A stretch of 64,000 nucleotides of DNA from Psococerastis gibbosa. Taxonomy: Eukaryota; Arthropoda; Insecta; Psocodea; Psocidae. Both the position numbers and the translations under genes were made by a program. Within the stretch, counting starts at the first letter, position 1. Each line of letters begins with the position of its first letter. Below, one piece after another: positions 1 through 11,182 of this stretch. The notes under the pieces are model-generated. The model had not been told where the DNA came from. It did no database searches and saw only the letters and a program-made list of their open reading frames with translations. The stretch spans positions 45,366,888 to 45,430,887 of the forward strand of contig OZ020488.1 in assembly GCA_963971405.1 (NCBI GenBank), read 5' to 3'.

Positions 1-1115
1 GGGACATTTTTGGGATTTGGCCCACCTATCAGAAGAGGGCATTTTGCAGAATAATTTTATTTTTATAGAAAAGTTCTCTATTATAAAGGCTTAGTAATAA
101 TAGCAATAGTAATAAATAAACATTGACTTTTTGTTCTATTACTAAGCCAACCTAGCGGAATTAGGGCTATAAAGCTCTCTCTAAATTCTAAAAATATTCC
201 TTTAGTACGATTAAAATATTGACGATCCTATTAATTTCCTGATGGTGATATAATAGTATAATTGTAGGCTATATTATAGTCTGTTTGTACAAACATGCTG
301 ATTAGTCAACCTGCAATGGATGACGCACCGCACATAGGATTGCAATTGACGAAGTGGGTGCAATATTAAATGCATGATAAATTAGCAAAAGCATGAAATC
401 ATAATTTTAATATCAAAACGATTTATTAAACATTTAATCACATTTCCAAATCAAAGCAATAGAAATTAAAAACATTGTTAGTAACCTAAACCCGTTTCTG
501 AAAAATTTCAAAAAATAAATTTAAATAATGAAATAAATTTTGCGCGCTCGAATGTACATCTCCCATATAGGAATTTGGAAAGTTGTTGTGTCACTTGTCC
601 ATTGGTCCCTCTCAAATTCGGGTTAATAATAACAAGACCACGTCTTGGTAACCAGTAAGCACGACAGTAATAACATCTTACGGTTTTATAATCCTCCGCA
701 CTCGGTCCGTAAATAGAAATAGCTACAGTTCTTAGTTGTTACCCATAACGTGGTCTTTTCATAAACTTGCAGTGTTGCAGAGAAAGCCTGTCGTATACTT
801 TCACTGAATGAATATGAGAATGTGTCTATTCTGGTTCCGTATGAAACACAGTTTGCAGCATGCAGTAATAGAGAATAGGTCTTTCACAATATTTTGTTCA
901 ACAGAGCCTATGGCTAGGACAGACAGTCTAGACTTGAGTTCTTCTATGTAGGGGATACGGGATATTCGCTCCCGCCTCAAATGTCTGGGGCAACCTGTCA
1001 TGTCTCTTTTGCTCCCAATGATTTAGAATAATTGACCCCCGCATGGTCTAAGTTATGAAATTCAGACTTATTGATGCAAGGGCTAGAAGTTTTAAGATTC
1101 TGTTGTTTTTTGCAG
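1..1115 (+). other. Pten: Pten upstream intron (partial)
   Basis: This stretch precedes the first visible Pten exon and, since that exon begins in mid-protein, must be intron. It contains the SINE A fragment at 111-192 and a loose inverted pair around AAGACCACGT at 626-762 that may be a small MITE (a related sequence occurs near 61633). I see no other exon; residues upstream of the CSERSYD motif must be encoded to the left of the window. Confidence 0.6.
111..192 (-). repeat. SINE family A, 3' fragment
   Basis: Reverse-strand 3' part of the commonest SINE in the window, recognised by GTTGGCTTAGTAATAGAAC followed by the AT-rich tail. It lies in the Pten intron upstream of the first visible exon. 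The tRNA-like head is absent, so it is a truncated copy. Confidence 0.75.
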
Positions 1116-4087
1116 ATGCTCCGAACGGTCATACGATGTAAATAGGTTCCACGGTAGGGTGTCCACCTACGCGTTCAACGACCACAACCCCCCACGGTTG
1201 GAGCTGATACAGCCGTTCTGTCGGGACGTGCACGACTGGCTCACCCAGGACTGTCATAATGTGGCCGCCGTTCACTGCAAGGCCGGCAAGGGCCGCACCG
1301 GCGTCATGATCTGTTGCTACATGCTCCACAGCAATCAGTTTGAAAGTGCGGACGACGCCTTAAATTACTATGGGCAGATGCGAACGCATGATCGCAAGGT
1401 GAGTCTGCTTCAAAAAAATGCCATATCTGGGAGGATCAACTTATTGGCGCATTACCTGCTTGTCGGCCCGGTCTACGCTAGCCCCGAAGCCTCGTGTGCA
1501 CACTGCAATACCTGCTCGTTAGTACCGAAATTAGATAATCAAAACAATCTGGACCTGGCGGGATTCCAACCCACCTTGCCGGGTATCGTGGTACCACTAC
1601 TCTAGAGGTCCCGAATAGAAGCACCCGAAATTTCCTATGCTTAGTTTACAGCCGACAAATGTGTCTGCTGCCACTTACCCTACCACATAAAGTGGGCAAT
1701 CCATCTGGATTGAGTGTCTTTGAGATGGCCGTAGACGATCTTAGGTGGCTGGGCATCGGGAAAGGATGCAAAGGGTAAATCATAATTTACGAAACAGGAA
1801 GGGTGGCGTCTGCAGGACCAGCCTGGAAAAGGATGGGTTGATGACGCATTGACATGAAGGGGAAGCTAGGGGTACCCACCGCTAGTGCGCAGTGCTATAG
1901 GACCGTGACAGTTAGAAGAGGCGAGGCCTCTCGAAAGACCCTAGCGTCTATAGATAAGGTAAGCATTAATTTACCCCGAATAAGTTTATGTTTGAGTTGC
2001 AGGGAGTGACGATACCCAGCCAGAGGCGGTACGTTGGCTACTACGCGGAACTACTGCGCGAAGGTCTCAGGTACGAGCCGGCCTGCGTTTCCATCAGGGA
2101 GATACGACTGTCGCCACTGCCGGTTGTCAACGAACAGTCCTCCGTACAGGTCATCATCTCAGACCTACACAGCAGGATATACGTCTCGCCCGTCGTGGAA
2201 CTCAAGAGGTTATCTCGGTTTGCGATCGGTGAAGAGCTTCGGCTTACTGGTGATATTAAGGTATGTAGGGATATCTGCTGGTGGTGGTAGTTTGAACTAG
2301 TTTAAGTGTGTCTGCTGGCAGGTCATCCATCATCTCGGGCTTGCATAGCAGGATGTGAAATTCAAAATATTACGATGGTATGCAATTGGTGAAGACTAGA
2401 CCTGGCTATACTGGGCATGTTGCTGACAACCCCAAAAATGGGCTCTCTTTAAATTAAATTAAGCATATAAATAAAATAAAAAATGTCCACTACAACCCAT
2501 TGTGGGTTCAGGCCTGAAGACTAGTTGAGGATCCTCTTTCTTGACTACTGCTCTAATTGAGAGGTTTTGGTCAGCAACCTGCCCAGCAGAAATGTTGTTC
2601 CCTACCGGTGAAGGTTGGGCACCCATTACGGTCGGGGAGGCCCTAGGACCAAGTAAAACATTTTCTTGTCCAGTTTTGCGCCTTGACTTTCTGCTTCATA
2701 GTCCAAAGCTCAAACAACTGGGTTTAGCTTCGCAGGCACTGATGCCAAAAACCATGCATTTTCCCTGTAATTGGCAACAGAGCTTAATACCACCGTCTTT
2801 ACAAAATGCGCTGTTTGTATTTAGTTGTAAAAAATCCACTAGGTTTACATGGTATACTTTCAACTGCCAATTGGATGTATAACTATTACAGGTGGAACTA
2901 TTTCATAAGCCGAAGATGAAAAGAAGCGAGAAAATGTTCCACTACTGGTTCAACACGTTCTTCGTGCGAGAGTTTGAGCCGTCAAATGGGGCGGAGGAGT
3001 CGGACTTGCGGGCGGAGCGAAGTACGCGCGCTCTCAGCTGTGATGCGACGGGCGTGCCGCCGGCGGCAGGCGCGGTGAGGTCGGCCAGGGCTAACTCGCT
3101 GACCACCGTCAACCCGTACCCGCCGCGTCATCTCGTGTTGCACCTGCGCAAACACGAAATCGACGGTGCCCACAAAGATAAGTCGCAGAAAATTTTCACG
3201 GAGAACTTTGTTGTAAGTTACACACTCTGTTTATTTGGTACCTACTAATTTTTTAATAACCACCGTATTTTTGAGAAGAACTTTGTGTGTGGGGCACCTG
3301 ATTAAACATGGAGGACTCCTTTATACCATAATAGAAGGAACCATTAAGGGGGGTATTCCATATACGTACAACGTCAACGAAAAATTGAAAAATGACGTTT
3401 TAGCAGACATTAAAGACATACTAAAAATTCTGCTACCACGTCAATTTACGTCATTTTGACGTCATTTTTCAATTTTTCGTTGACGTTGTACGTATGTGGA
3501 ATGGGCGCCTAAGAGCGCGAAATAATTACTTTTGGCTCAATTACTGAGCTACCCTAGTGGAGCCCTCTCTTTAACGCAACTAGGAAAGCCCGGGACCGCC
3601 TGCTTTGCATGCCCTCCGAAGCATGACAAGAAAATAAAATCAATGTGGGACTCGAACAAATAGTCTTTTGCATGAAAGTCGGAGCCCGTTCCACTACTCT
3701 ACATGTCCTAATGTCAAGATGACTTTGAGCAGCTGGGAATTCCATACTATCGGGCAATCTCTGACCATGTATGAGTTGCAGAGCCACGGTGATGTTGAAA
3801 TGTGTGGTGGAGACTAGCCTCATGGACCACGTCTAATGAATCCATAGACCACATACTATGTGTACCATCAGCGGCTGTGTTGCGTGTTTTAGGTGTCCAT
3901 GTATTTCGATAGAAGTACAGACTGCTACGATGACGCTACGCCGCGACCTGCTTTGCAATCCCCCTCACAGACCACGCCTAGTGAATCCTCGGAGGCTGAC
4001 TCCACTGACTGTTCTACGGGGGAAGAGGAATGCTGGGATTCTGGTGAGTTGGCAATTCGGATTGGAGATTCATTAAACCTGAGATAG
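1116..4087 (+). CDS. Pten: PTEN phosphatase, C-terminal four exons (partial gene)
   Basis: PTEN dephosphorylates PIP3 at the membrane and so opposes PI3K/Akt signalling. Visible exons: 1116-1398 (enters with one base of a codon; 94 codons), 2003-2260 (86 codons), 2892-3212 (107 codons) and 3893-4043, or to 4087 if the tail is read to the first stop. Junctions are GT-AG and the three introns are phase 0. The first exon holds the P-loop [10 protein letters not shown] (bases 1273-1302) with catalytic Cys and Arg. The second starts [11 protein letters not shown], as in the vertebrate enzyme. The third is C2 domain ([20 protein letters not shown]). The fourth is an acidic Ser/Thr tail resembling the CK2-phosphorylated PTEN tail. 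A donor-like GTGAGT at 4044 sits inside the fourth exon: either the frame runs to TAG at 4085-4087, giving a tail without a PDZ-binding end, or it splices on to an exon I cannot place. The C2 linker (about 2975-3115) is long and GC-rich. Identification is firm; the 3' end is uncertain. Confidence 0.96.
3350..3510. mobile_element. Palindromic MITE, family F copy 1
   Basis: A hairpin-forming repeat in the last Pten intron. Outer arms carry ACAACGTCAACG and its complement. The centre, GCAGACATTAAAGACA facing TCTGCTACCACGTC, is shared with the copy at 51441-51583 although the arms differ. No coding capacity. It is probably a non-autonomous DNA transposon; I could not define target duplications. 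Confidence 0.7.
3530..3712 (-). repeat. SINE family A copy
   Basis: Nearly full-length but diverged reverse-strand copy in the last Pten intron. It has the tRNA-like head with a B-box-like GTTCGAGTCCC relative and the middle segment with GGGCATG-AAAGCAGGCGG. Confidence 0.7.
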
Positions 4088-4862
4088 GACATATTGTTTT
4101 TAATTGGATTTCCGATTTTGAGCCATTATGACTGATTGGAGCATCCTGGGGGCGCTATGACTGATTGGGACATCAGATCATGTTTTTTGCCCGAACTGGC
4201 TAATTCCCGAACATCACATGGCTATGTAGACTTTTTTAAATAATATTATGACTTTTAAGACTCAATTTAGAACATTGGCTTACTGTGTACTGTGTTTTTT
4301 TTTTTTTTTAATGAACGTCGTTTCACCCTGATTTTCATTAGTTGAAAATGATTATATTCGGATTATCCGCTCAATGAAGTCCTAACGGAGTTCTTGCGTA
4401 TAAAAATTAAAAGACGCTGGTCGAGAAGCAGGCAATGCAAGCAGCGATGCGCAACGTTCAGATTGGCTGATATCTCAGCGCCTTTAATTATTGCTTCTTA
4501 CCAAAAATTTGAAGAGTCCATTCCCAACAGCAGTCAGCCAATCAGAATGTTACTCGCTGAGGCTGCGTACCGTTGTGTACAAAGATTAGTCGTTGTGGGT
4601 TGTTCTTTCTAACAAGCATTGATCAGATGTGCAAAATCTCCATTATGCTCCATATTGTTATAAGTACAGTATTACGTACGTAATCGTTTAAATGTATGTA
4701 TATCTGTGCATTGAAACACTGCTTATAGACCGTTTGTTAATGTTTGCGATAGCTATATGTGCACGAAAATAATAATAATAATAATAATAATAACGTTGGC
4801 TGTGTCTCTTGTATGCGCATGCTTCCTATAGCGGAACACGGTGCGAACCGGGTCGGCCGGTA
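4088..4862. other. Pten 3' flank, no gene seen
   Basis: This may be Pten 3' UTR or a further intron. There is a short tandem duplication around TATGACTGATTGG (4128-4172) and an AAT microsatellite at 4767-4793. No AATAAA lies close behind the 4087 stop, which slightly favours further splicing from 4044. Confidence 0.4.
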
Positions 4863-5235
4863 TCGGCTTCTGTCGGAGACGGAGCTGCCTGGCTCCGAAC
4901 AGCTGCTACCGTCATGATACCTCTGTCACCTGACGGACTGGCCCCGCATATGTGTGCAATAGGGTTAGTAAATAGTGTGTAACTTTAGGAAGTGGGCTCC
5001 GGCTACTGTTGGGAGTTGGAACTTCCCGGCTCCGAGCAGCTTTTGCCATCGTGATACCTCTGTGCTGGCCCTGCATAATATGTGTTCAATAGGGGTAGTA
5101 AATAGAGTGTAAATTGAGGAAGTTGTCTCCGGCTACTGTCTGAGTTGGAGCTGCTTTTGCGTGGAACCTCGTACCACCTGACAGACTGGCATGTATGCTT
5201 ATTGTTGCTATAGGGTTAGTTAATAGTAAACACAG
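4863..5235. repeat. Minisatellite, about three units of 130-135 bp
   Basis: Three diverged direct repeats start near 4863, 4998 and 5128. Each contains GGCT(A/T)CTGT, then GAGTTGGAGCTGC or a relative, CGTGATACCTCTG, and ends with ATAGGGTTAGTAAATAG. It lies about 0.8 kb beyond the last visible Pten exon. No reading frame persists through the units. It could be the inner array of a larger repeat. Confidence 0.75.
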
Positions 5236-5257
5236 TAGTACCGACATACCGACTTTT

Positions 5258-5345
5258 AGGGCGAAACCCGTTAACGCTTGAAAAGTCTCGGTAAAGAATG
5301 CCATACTTTGGAAGTGGGCGGTGTCGCCCAGTAATAAATAATTGG
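5258..5345. mobile_element. MITE family H fragment
   Basis: Carries the family motif GCTTGAAAAGTCTCGGTAAAG, also found near 15508, 61968 and, in weaker form, 10320 and 62866. The family is palindromic, with inner halves related to ATGGCGGTGCC. Here only about half of the palindrome is clear. Confidence 0.5.
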
Positions 5346-5904
5346 CAATGGTTTGAGATAAGGTGAAACGAGGCACTTGACAAATGTTTTTGTAGTTTTT
5401 CCATGTGACTATATCGTGGAAGTAAACTGATTGCTACTCCCCAGTAGGTAGTGTCTGTGTTGGGTCTCCGATCGCATGGTGTCAAGACACTTGCACAATT
5501 GCGCGCATGCGTTCACTATGCCACCGCCGAACTTTGATGGCATCTTGGTTTTTTTGCAGTGCCAACTGTCCAACTGGAGTGTGCGCAAAGGAATTCGTTA
5601 GAGCCCTCTTGAACGCTTCTATAGCCTATGTTGTGATAATAATATTAGCCTATAAGTTACTCGGATATTAATCGCTTTTGCAATTTGAAGCTAAGTGAAA
5701 TATCCGTTGTAATTGAAGTATAGTCCATACATGGAGTATTAAATTAATAATAGTAATAATGAAATAATATACCTGATATAAAAATGCAAAGCTTGGGCTG
5801 CTCAAAAGGTATTTTACCGTTGCTGGCAGCAAAGGGTGAAAAAATAACCAGAGAGGGTGTGCAAAATCAACTACCACATCAATTATCGATAGTAAAGCTG
5901 TAAA

Positions 5905-6052
5905 AGTATTACATCCCTTATAGAAGAAATACTCCTCTAGATTCTGTTACACTGTATATGATAATGTCTCTCTATCACAGTTTGACCACAATAATTGAAC
6001 TTGTTAGTAACATGTATAAAAATGTAGAGGAGTTTTTCTTCTAAGGGATGTG
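5905..6052. mobile_element. Palindromic MITE
   Basis: Inverted arms: ATCCCTTATAGAAGAAATAC then TCCTCTA at the left, and TAGAGGAGTTTTTCTTCTAA then GGGAT at the right, around a 90-bp AT-rich centre. No coding potential. The arm pattern suggests a non-autonomous DNA transposon. Confidence 0.7.
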
Positions 6053-6420
6053 ACATTTTTGATAGAGCTCTACAACCGATAATTCCTGTGAAATTTTATT
6101 ATATCCTAATAGCCCTAGTACCAAGCAGTAGAGGAGTGTACTATCTAATGCAATTGAGCTATAGCGGGCGAGACCATTGCAGTGGTATCCTTTACTCGGG
6201 TATACTGTATTTTAAAATTAAAGTCTCGTCGTTTTAATTGTTTTCATGCATTAGACGGGCCTGTTGGGAGTTGTATTTCTCATAACTAATTTCGTGTTAC
6301 TCTAACCAACCATGTGCATGCTTCTAATATCAAGGTATAAACGATCGTAAAATTCAATTTATATGCACAGTCTACATGATAATTATAACGTTCACGGGCT
6401 GAGCCATTGGTGACGTAGAA

Positions 6421-6790
6421 ATATTAGCCAACCTAGCGGAGTTAGGACTGTAAAGTGTAAAGACCCGGGACAGCCTGCTTTACAGGTTCTTGGTTGAAAT
6501 GGAGTATTTACATCAGACGTTTCGTCGAGCTGATATTTTAAGTAGGCGAAACTAAGTTGACTGCGAAGAGAATCATGGTTCATGTTGGATTTGGTGTAGG
6601 GGTCTGTATGCACCACCCCGGTAAGGTGGACACTGTCAATTTTTTGATATCGTCCCTTCTCTAATTCTCTAACTAAAAAGATGTTAGATATCAGATAATC
6701 ACAAGCCGAGTTTATTAGAAACATAGATGCTGACTGCGCAGCCTCTGAGGTACCTTTTGGTAAGGGTTCGAATCCCGCTTGCGTCAAATT
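6421..6790. repeat. SINE A fragment followed by tRNA-like sequences
   Basis: 6421-6487 is a reverse-strand SINE A piece. Around 6596-6645 is a segment with GCACCACCCCGG(T)AAGGTGG, shared with the repeat at 55.9 kb. 6725-6785 ends in GGGTTCGAATCCCGC, a good Pol III B-box, preceded by only part of a tRNA-like body. I read this as remnants of tRNA-derived repeats, not working tRNA genes. Confidence 0.5.
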
Positions 6791-7067
6791 TTTTCATAAC
6801 TTCTAATTCTCTTATTACAAAACCCGTATCTTGAATATGAGCCAATCACAAGCAGTGTTTACTAGAAATGTACTATCAGACCACAAGATGGAGAGACTTA
6901 TTAAGACAATTATATTCACGATTTGAATAATTTCACACTTGATGACTGCAACTTGTAATGTGAAAATTAAGAAGGCTTTCTTACTTAGTGCATTAAAAAA
7001 AATTTAGTCTCGCCAAGTGTCTTCGTAGTGTATTACATTGTAGTATTATATGGTATATATAACACTG

Positions 7068-7430
7068 ACATTAAATTAACTTTGGTTGAAGAGGTAACCT
7101 CCTAGTTATAACCGAAATTAGAGGTTATGGAAAACACTGGGCTTGGCGGGATTCGAACTCACGATCTACGCCTAACCGGGGTGTCGTCTTTACCGCTGGA
7201 CCACAAACCCCGACAAGTCCAGTAATGTACGGTTAGATAGTTGTGTAGTTATGCTAACCTGTCTAGCAACACGAATCATGTCAATTTGAGCATAAGTAGA
7301 GGATTTGGCGATTACTGGACTTGTCGGGGCTTGTGGTCCAGTTGTAAAGACGACGCCCCGGTTAGGCGTAGATCGTGAGTTCGAATCCCGCCAAGCCCAG
7401 TTTTTCCCATATCCTCTAATTTCGGTTCTT
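7068..7430. mobile_element. Fold-back element made of two head-to-head tRNA-like units
   Basis: A reverse-strand tRNA-like unit (about 7140-7215) and a forward unit (about 7324-7400) are nearly complementary and flank a 100-bp centre. Each has a class-II-like D region, an anticodon-like stem ACGCC/GGCGT with loop CCGGTTA, a T-loop TTCGAAT, and acceptor strands GGGCTTG/CAAGCCC. Outer ends are matching inverted segments with CCTCTAATTTCGGTT. The loop base before the anticodon position is C, not the T of working tRNAs, so these are tRNA-like, not tRNA genes. Related copies lie at 13.2 and 29.3 kb and a single unit at 33.9 kb. Confidence 0.75.
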
Positions 7431-8838
7431 CGTAGTGTGGTCGAGTCCTACACAGCACATATCGTACACTGAAGATGTCAGCCACAGAATAAGACGAATC
7501 CTCTGGTTTATATATTCCATTTCAACGACCTGGGTATTTCTACTTCACATGCAGACTGCATAAGGATATGGAAGGAATGGATGTAATAACGATTGTGCCC
7601 TCTTAACCAACATTTGCCGTTAATTTAACGTTACGCTTGTTTATAAACTAGGCTTAACTGGTGTGTTTGCAGGTGAAACAACGTACCTGTAGGCCGTAAC
7701 TAACCTAACAACGTCCCACCGCAGTTAACTTTCTAGAGGACTGAAATTCCGGTTTAATAAGGTACGAAGTAAAAATGGTTCAGTGCGTTTTTATTTCTAG
7801 CTATCTGCTATTCAGTTAGTACTGTACGTGCCGTGCTTGCAACTTACCTCTTGCTGTTTGTCAAGCTAACGTAAGGACTTAGTCAACCTGTACATGTACT
7901 TGGTTAAGACTAGCTCGCGCATGCTCTGTGTCAGTGGTGAAGTATGCCTCAGCTTGTCCATTGTCGCTTGTAGCAGGTGTGGGTTGACATCAAGGCATGG
8001 ACCAGTGTACCAATAATGTCTGAATGATGAATGGGGTAGATAGTATGAGGCAAGACTGAATGGGTCTCTTCAAGGAGGCCTATGCGTCCATAAAAGGCCT
8101 TTTCAAGCAAGTAAAAAGATTTTATGTGAGAGCTCTTATTGTTCATCGTATGAGATATTCTAATTACCTGGGCAACGTGAGGCTCGCCCTATATGGCAGG
8201 TTCTATACACAAATATTGTTGTTTAATTTTTTTGGTTCGAGATGTGTGGCTCTATTAACAGATCTAAATCTGGTTATTTCAATTTGGCTCAGCCGCTAAA
8301 AGCGGTTGCCCGACCCTGACCTAGGCCATCGATATTATCAGCGTTAAAATGTATTGAGATTCAAGCTGCGTGCCAATTAAAACCCTACAAAAATCGGTTT
8401 TCATGTCTAAAGTGAACAACAATGTCATGGACCGACGTAGCCGAGATGATGGAGTACTGGACTATATGGACTGGAATGTCCAAGTTCGATACTTGTAACA
8501 AAAGAATAAAAACCCCGGTGACTACCTATAGCCACAACGTCCTTAAAAAAATCAGTGGCCAAGATGAAAATCTTTTGTGAATCCTTAAGTCAGAACCCTC
8601 ACTGGTTTGTTTCCACAAAGTTATTACTTCTACCCATTACGGTCATTCTGGGTAAATGGTTTGTAATTCTTTATGTAAGTTTGACTTTATTTGAGGGCAT
8701 ATATTAATGTGGTACCAGTGGTGGAGGTATTGTCAGTACTGCTTGTCTTGTGTTTATTTTTCCATCAATATGGCTGGGCTATAGTAAATCTACGCTGATT
8801 TGAGCTATACGTCACAGCAGAAAGATCACAGAAAGCTA
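7431..8838. other. Intergenic, mostly unrecognised
   Basis: No gene seen. Around 7949-8010 on the reverse strand is a piece of repeat family C (conserved GATGTCAACCCACAC side). At 8436-8507 a tRNA-like stretch (TAGCCGAGATGATGG, then AAGTTCGATACTT) looks like a decayed tRNA-derived repeat. The rest shows nothing. Confidence 0.4.
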
Positions 8839-8971
8839 CCTGAGGCATACACCGGGCAAGTGTTACGCGAGCAATAGTCATCTTACAAATAATGTATGCA
8901 ATGCGAGAGATGTTGTAGATGTATCACATTTTGTAAGATGACCACTTGCCCAATGTTTGCCTCAGTTAACT
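8839..8971. mobile_element. Palindromic MITE
   Basis: Left arm CTGAGGCATACACCGGGCAA facing right arm TTGCCCAATGTTTGCCTCAG, with inner halves GTCATCTTACAAA and TTTGTAAGATGAC. It forms an imperfect long hairpin. No reading frame. Confidence 0.75.
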
Positions 8972-9805
8972 TACCGTGATTTTTCTGATGTGACGCATGG
9001 CTTTACTCAGTGTAGTTTTACTACACGTTATGGATCGGTATTTGGTGAAGGCATTTGTGTCATCAACAATTGAGTGCACAGTTGACATCAATAGTACATA
9101 GTCCATCGAGCCTGCTAATTCATTATTTATCTCATATAGAGATGACGCCACGGCCCAATTTTCTTCGTTGTTTTGATTGGTTAATCAAAAGTTGATTATT
9201 TTTCTGCTGATTGCATTGACCAAGAAGAAGAAATTTCTAACCGGATGATTCTCTAATTTATTTTTTTATTTAGTTGTAAGAGTGGGCCGAAAAGCCCAAA
9301 ATTCGCCCATATGGAAAATAAAGGCAATTTTTTTCCCCTCTTTAATTTATTAGTCTTGAAAAATTGGTATTAATCCTTTCACATTGAATTCTTTTCATCG
9401 AGTGTATTTTCTATGCTGCTCTACTAGTTGCATAAATTGAAATTGAAATGCCAAGTACCGATTGTAGCGTCAAGTGCCGGGTCTGTTATTTTGCAATTTG
9501 GAATGTTACGTAAAAGTTCTGTGATGGGAAAAACTATTTTAATTATTTTATTGCTAACTTTACGCTCCCAAAATATAAAATACTGTTACTACTCCATACT
9601 TAAGAGGTCTATTTGTTAACGAATTAATAGACCGCCTAGCCGTATGAATATACAGAGAGAAGAATCCAGCTTATGTTTCCGCTCTTATTGAATAAATAAA
9701 ATAAGTTTTAAAGTTAATTTGCCTGCATTATTATTTTATAAAATAAAAGAATATTTAATCTTTTTATTATGGTGGGTCCCAAGATAGTTTAAGTCTCGAA
9801 AAGGC
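8972..9805. other. Intergenic, nothing recognised
   Basis: AT-rich sequence with no supported reading frame, no clear repeat and no RNA gene. A short ATGGCGGTGCC palindrome just beyond it (9806-9843) relates to MITE family H. Confidence 0.4.
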
Positions 9806-9859
9806 ACCGCCATAATACATTAGTAATGTAATGGCGGTGCCGTGCAGTATTTCATACCG

Positions 9860-10211
9860 CCAACGGCCTTACCATGTTGAATCCATGAGAGCAGAGCATG
9901 TTTCAAACTGCGGCAAACTTGAAAGTGTACACAGCGTTGGCAGGGGAACATGGTGGGGCATGATAACGTGCTGAGACTACTAGTCAGTCTACGTGCGTGT
10001 TGAGTCCTGATCACCTCCGATTTAATCGTGTGACTTTACCATGTTCCCCAAGTGGTTCGGAATCCACTATAATCAGGAGGTCCACCCTCTCCCCGAGGTG
10101 AAAGAGTCTGCCCTTAGGGTGCCTCAAGTTAACCAACAGATTGACTCCCCTCGCTAGGCTGACGGGGTTGCTTAAAGCAGAAATGCTGAAAGCATGCGCC
10201 GGAAACAACAA
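9860..10211 (+). repeat. SINE family B copy with target-site duplication
   Basis: A 352-bp retroposon-like repeat starting near CCAACGGCCTTACCATGTTG and ending in a short AAC-rich tail. It is flanked by the 15-bp direct repeat CAGTATTTC(A/T)TACCG at 9845-9859 and 10212-10226 (one mismatch), as expected from LINE-mediated insertion. Related copies: 29606-29961 and about 46202-46478. Short in-frame stretches inside it are not genes. Confidence 0.85.
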
Positions 10212-10309
10212 CAGTATTTCTTACCGAGACATTACAAACGATTGTGGAACCCGCCCTTAATTTAAATTCTTGTGACAGAACTTATGCGCAAACTTCCATA
10301 CTAAGGCCC

Positions 10310-10425
10310 GGTCACACCAACGCATGAAAAGTATCCGTAAAGGATATTTGACTGCTACTGCTCAGCTTGCTTTCAACCATTGCATGGCGGTGCCGTATTC
10401 ATTACTGAGACTTATTTAAGCGATA
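10310..10425. mobile_element. MITE family H copy
   Basis: Starts with AAGGCCCGGTCACACCAACG and contains TGCATGGCGGTGCC and the complement of the GACTTTT terminus. It is a diverged relative of the copies at 15508 and 61968. Confidence 0.5.
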
Positions 10426-11078
10426 ATTAGCCCCTATCATATGTTGGTACATTTACGGGAAGTGGAATCGGGTGGACATTACAATCTTCCGACATGCATT
10501 GGAGTAGGAAAAACCGGGTTGAGGACAAAAGTATCCGTCGGATTCCACTTTCCGACACATGGTTACAGTAACCGTAAGTCTTGGGTGACGGGAAATTTGT
10601 CTGCTGCCTCGTTCTAACCGTAATGATTTTCGGTAATATTTCCGCCACATGGCCGGAGGATATGGAACGAATGGAACTCTTTTTTAAAATTAAATTTACG
10701 TTGCAAGTAAGTTATTAAAGAGAAATTGAGTCTGTTAAGTTGAAAAATATTATTTCATACAGGGTTCTTTTTTAAACTTTTTAGTGATGTAATTTTTCCA
10801 TAAATTTTGCATTGCGTGAATTTTACTCCACAATAACTTTTTTATGGAATAATTCTTCTGGGGTCACAATCTTAACGATTGGTTGGCAGCAGCTCCCTGC
10901 ATATCCTACAGCTCTCTTGGTCCTGCGTCCGCCATTAGTTGGTCCATGAATTCCTTGTTCGGCCGCCCTCTTCTGTTGGTTCCTTCCACTGTGCCCTCAA
11001 TGATGGTGTGTACCACATTTCCGTGTCGTTACAAATGCCCTACCCATTTTGCTCTTCTACTTTTTATATGAGGTATCA
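10426..11078. other. Intergenic, one short palindrome
   Basis: A palindrome with GGAAGTGGAATC facing GATTCCACTTTCC spans about 10455-10555. Apart from this I see no gene and no recognised repeat. Minus-strand open frames here look accidental. Confidence 0.4.
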
Positions 11079-11182
11079 AGGCCGTAGCCAAGGGGGGGAT
11101 CGTGGGGGTTCAAATAAAAACCACTGTAATATCCAATGAAATCACCCCCCCCCCCCCCGAAAAAATCCTGGCTACGGCGTTT
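11079..11182. mobile_element. Tiny hAT-like MITE
   Basis: 104 bp with ends AGGCCGTAGCCA and TGGCTACGGCG, a G-run near one end and a C-run near the other. It is flanked by the direct repeat TGAGGTATCA (11069-11078 and 11183-11192). hAT elements make 8-bp duplications, and the last 8 bases of this repeat fit. Confidence 0.75.

Noticed and set aside
7324-7400. A functional tRNA gene
   Set aside because: The acceptor and anticodon-like stems pair, but the base before the anticodon is C instead of the invariant T, the T stem has a mismatch, and the unit is half of a repeated fold-back element.
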